DNA from: an uncultured Clostridia bacterium
GTDB lineage: Bacteria; Bacillota_A; Clostridia; TANB77; CAG-508
Direction of reading: 5' to 3'
DNA length: 9,334 nt
NCBI GenBank assembly: GCA_944393295.1
Contig: CALXZR010000081.1
Span: forward strand, 1 to 9,334
The position numbers were made by a program, and so were the translations under genes. Of this stretch, positions 6,367 to 9,334 are shown one piece after another; the first letter of the stretch is position 1, and each line of letters opens with the position of its first letter. The notes beneath the pieces were generated by a model. The model was not told the origin of the DNA. It made no database searches and saw only the letters and a program-made list of their open reading frames with translations.

Positions 6367-9124
6367 ATGAACGAAAGAAAACTATTTCAAGAAGTAAGAG
6401 GAATAACTTTAATTGCCTTAGTAATTTCAATAATAGTAATGTTAATTTTGGCAGGAGTTTCTTTAAATGCAGTAGTGGGAGATAATGGAATAATTACACA
6501 GGCTCAGGATGCAACATATATGCAAAGTGTAGCTATATTAGAAGAATACTTGAATTCATTTTATATAGAAAACTATGATAAAATAAAAGATGCAGAAAAT
6601 AAGGTACAAGCTATTAAAAATTTGGAGGCAAACTGGTTTTTTCAAACTACATTAGGATATGTTGTAGATAATGATGGAAATGCTTTATATTTGATTAATA
6701 AAACAGGACTACCAGAAGAATTAAAAAATCAAATTAAAGGTGGAGATGCAGGAGAAGGAACATATGCAGATTATTCTAGATTAGAAGATGTATATGGAGT
6801 AACTACAAATTTAAAAGTATATTATTGTGGTGAGGGAAAAGATAGTATTTTGGGTATTTCAAAAGAAGATTTGGATAAAGATAATCCTTTAAGAATTATT
6901 TCAGAAGCAGGTTCTCCTTTTGCCACACTTATTACAGGAAATAGTGAAGAAGTTCTAAATGCAGAAAAATGTAAGAGTGTAAAAGACATTACAATTAATC
7001 GGAAGTTCTGGAATAACAAACCTACAAGATTTATTTAATTTAACAAGTCTTGAAACTTTATATTTAACAGATATTTCTTTAGAAAATCTTGATGGAATAG
7101 AAAATGCGCCATCACTTAAAAAGGTTGTATTAATAGATGCTACTGTTAATGATTATTCTAAATTATCTAAAATAAAAGGAATGAATACATTAGATATATC
7201 GTATGTATCAAATGAGGAATTACAAAAAATATGTTTAGGATTAAAAAATGATACACTTTCTAATTTAAAAGAATTAAGAATAAGAGATTCAAAAGAAAAA
7301 AATTTAACAGATATATCATGCTTAGAAGATATAGATATTGGAACTAAATTAGCTATTCAAAAATTATATTTAGAAAAAAATGATATTAGAAGTATAGAAG
7401 CTTTATACGAATTTAGAAATGTAATTAATTTATATTTGCAAGAAAATTATAATCTAAATTCTTTAAAAGGTGTAAAAAATATGAATAATTTGCAAAACTT
7501 ATTTGCATATAGCTGTAATATAGGTAGTAACGAAATTTTTGATACTTCTAAGGATAACAATGGAAAAAATATAGAAGAAGATGGGTTGTGTGAATTAACA
7601 AATAAATCCAACTTAAAAATTGTAGAATTAATGAATAATAAAAATTTAAAATGGGTTGGATATTTAAGTAGTGATACTAATATTACTACATTAAAATTGC
7701 AAGGGTGTGATAGTATTGTAGATATCATTGATATAAAAACAATTATAAAAAATTGTGGAAATAATTATACAATTCCAACATCTTTGAGTTTAGCTCTATT
7801 AGATGAAAATACAACTTTGTTAAATTTAAAGGGGCAAACTTTAACTAGTGCGAATTTTATGTCTATAAAGAATAATAAAAAAATAACTCATTTAAATTTA
7901 AGCTCATTAAAATTAACAAATTCTAGCAATGTAGAATTATCTGTATCTGAAGCAAATTCAATAATACAAGAAGTTTTAAGTAGTATGGGAAATATAAAAT
8001 ATTTAAGTTTAAATAATTGTAAAATTATTACTAGTCTAGAATTTGTAAAAAATAATACAAATTTAGTAGAACTAGATTTAAGAGGAACCTCAATCACTAC
8101 TTCAAAAAAAGGAACAGAAGAAGATAGCATGCTTTTGCTAAACACATATGGTACAAAATTAAAAACTTTAGCAATTAACACCGAAGGAATAAATTTATCT
8201 TTAATAGCTCCAACACTAAATCATTTAGGAAATGATAAATATTGGTTAAAAAAATCTTCTGATACTGGCGGAGCAGATGAATTTGGTCTTATATGTAATA
8301 ATTATAATGTACTAAAAACTATAGAAGGTTGTACAGGACTTACTAATTTAATTATGTTTATGCATAATTCAAGTTTTCTAAATGGTACTATCGATTTAAG
8401 TGGATGTACATCACTTACTAATATACAAATTTGCAATGTTGTAAAAGGTTGGACTATTCCTAGTTCATGCAAATATTTGAGTGCTCAATATTTTTATTAT
8501 ATGGACTTAAGTAAAACTCAAAATCTTGAAACTGTTAGTTTTATTAACACTTATCAAGAATATATCTCTAATAGCGATTATCAAAAAATGTTATCTTACA
8601 TAGTGAAAAATAATCCCAAAATATCTTCTATTAGATTGTCTTCAATTAATTTACAAGATTTATCTGGTTTAAAGGATTATACTGGAAATAATTTAAAAAC
8701 TATAACAATATGTGGTTCAAATACTGGAAGTCAAGTAATGAAGAATTTTAAAAACTTAAATGGAATAGAAGCGATAAATACTTTAACAACACTTAGTATA
8801 TATAATACTTTTTGCGAAAATATAGATTCAGTATCTAGTTTAAATAACGTTATAAAAATGGATTTGTACAATAATCATATAAGTGGAATTAAAGCTTTAG
8901 AAAATTTAAATAATTTAACTTCTTTAAATCTAGAGAATAATTCTTTATACGATAGGGTAACATATACTGATAATGAAGGAAATTCAATTACATATAAGAA
9001 TTTAGATATATTAAAAAAGTTATATAATAAGAAACTAAGAAAAATTTATTTAGGTTCAAATCCGGGTATTACTGATTTTTCTATTATTTCAAATTTAAAA
9101 TGGGAAGATAAAAGTGGTTTCTAA
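6367..9124 (+). CDS. Leucine-rich-repeat surface protein with a type IV pilin-like N-terminal anchor, paralogue of the gene at 779; one +1 shift needed
   Basis: The ATG at 6367 has AGGAGG ten bases upstream. Reading 6367-6999 and then 7001-9124, skipping the C of CGG at 7000, gives 918 residues, nearly the length of the 915-residue paralogue. Unlike its paralogue, its anchor region reads without a break (RGITLIALVIS, then AVVGDNGIITQAQDA). Residues 12-35 form the membrane helix. About 65-165 is the shared membrane-proximal domain (IKGGDAG, SRLEDVYGV, LKVYYC). LRRs run from about 195 to 910 with motifs such as LTSLETLYLTDISLENLDGI and NLTSLNLENNSL. Bridging the break gives ITINGSSGITNLQDLFNL, which fits the repeat pattern and the paralogue. 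Unshifted, translation ends at 7038 (223 residues). The remaining frame could start at ATG 7181 (647 residues, no anchor), but no Shine-Dalgarno sequence supports that. No sortase signal is present. The likely role is a membrane-anchored outward-facing binding protein. Confidence 0.82.
7000..7002 (+). other. Frame break 3: CGG in zero frame, +1 shift restores the LRR
   Basis: The reading is ACA ATT AAT CGG AAG TTC. Skipping C7000 gives AAT GGA AGT TCT GGA ATA (NGSSGI), and the downstream frame stays open for 707 codons. Unshifted translation stops after 12 codons (TAA at 7036-7038). Confidence 0.85.
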
Positions 9125-9334
9125 ACCAAGAATCAAATGTAAAAGGTAAAATTAAGTTAAATATAATTACTATAAAAATAGACCAATATGTATTGTTACA
9201 AAAATATAAGTATGTTAAACATTAGTTAAAATGATACCGATTTATAATGTGGATAACAAACAAAGGTAAACCTTGTTTGTAGTCATAGCATAATCGATGA
9301 AATCTAAAAAGCAAGGGTTTCATGAACTCACTTT
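9125..9334. other. Non-coding right edge: hairpin and a single DnaA-box-like site, no gene recognised
   Basis: No clear terminator follows the LRR gene. ACAAACAA (9256-9263) pairs with TTGTTTGT (9273-9280), with GG/CC extending the stem; there is no U run. TGTGGATAA (9248-9256) is the complement of a perfect DnaA box, but a single copy proves nothing. Short frames on either strand resemble no family I know. Confidence 0.4.

Noticed and set aside
812..7000. Phase variation by slippage in a homopolymer or short tandem repeat
   Set aside because: Three of the four breaks are not in homopolymers or repeats. Only the Rpn site sits beside a run of five T.
47..7002. CGG simply reassigned to another amino acid
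   Set aside because: Reassignment would not change the frame. At all four sites the zero frame closes soon after CGG (within about 3 to 31 codons) and the family sequence continues only in the +1 frame.
9248..9256. Perfect DnaA box suggesting a replication origin
   Set aside because: Only one box is seen, with no cluster, no AT-rich 13-mers in a clear array and no replication gene nearby.
9224..9330. Short minus-strand frame beginning SEFMKPLLFRFHRLCYDYK at the right edge
   Set aside because: It has no ribosome binding site, no family resemblance I can name, and it is only about 36 codons long.
1..9334. CRISPR arrays, tRNA or rRNA genes
   Set aside because: No regularly spaced direct repeats with unique spacers were seen, and no tRNA-like cloverleaf or rRNA sequence was recognised by eye.

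Overview
The window is very AT-rich DNA with AGGAGG-type ribosome binding sites, short intergenic gaps and Clostridia-type protein families: a prepilin-like anchor beginning RGITLIALVIS, a GH25 lysozyme with LysM repeats, and an Rpn-family nuclease. This points to a low-GC, Gram-positive member of Clostridia, probably an uncultured gut lineage. The lineage is an inference from composition and gene families.

Layout. The left edge (1-115, minus strand) holds the N-terminal end of an Rpn/PD-(D/E)XK 'transposase' gene with its own promoter. Bases 121-778 are non-coding but highly structured: hairpins, a convincing minus-strand promoter aimed at a hairpin terminator, and the long leader of the first LRR gene. 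A leucine-rich-repeat surface protein with a pilin-like membrane anchor follows (779-3528, plus). A shared terminator separates it from a convergent secreted lysozyme (3632-4684, minus). A divergent promoter region then leads to a TIR-domain protein with about nine MORN repeats (4886-6001, plus). Bases 6002-6366 are a second copy of the structured intergenic block. It precedes a second LRR surface protein (6367-9124, plus), which is a paralogue of the first. Nothing clearly coding is seen from 9125 to the end.

The most striking observation concerns reading frames. Three of the five genes do not read through in one frame, and together they contain four breaks. Every break has the same form: the zero-frame codon is CGG, and skipping its C (a +1 shift) restores the family-typical protein with a glycine (GGA or GGT) as the next residue. 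I located every CGG in the window. Apart from those four, none falls in a coding frame across roughly 2,550 codons. The arrangement resembles the yeast Ty1 +1 shift, where a rare Arg codon (AGG-C) is bypassed to read GGC Gly. Either this organism bypasses CGG by +1 frameshifting or four-base decoding, or the assembly has a systematic single-base artefact at GG. The sequence alone cannot decide.

The second observation is the duplicated intergenic block in front of both LRR genes. It contains a minus-strand promoter with conserved -35 and -10 boxes, two inverted copies of a CTTAAG-centred palindrome whose loops co-vary within each block, a long-range inverted repeat (AATCCATAAAA / TTTTATGGATT), and a hairpin just before the Shine-Dalgarno sequence. 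This looks like a mobile or duplicated expression module for a family of surface LRR proteins, possibly with small RNA output.
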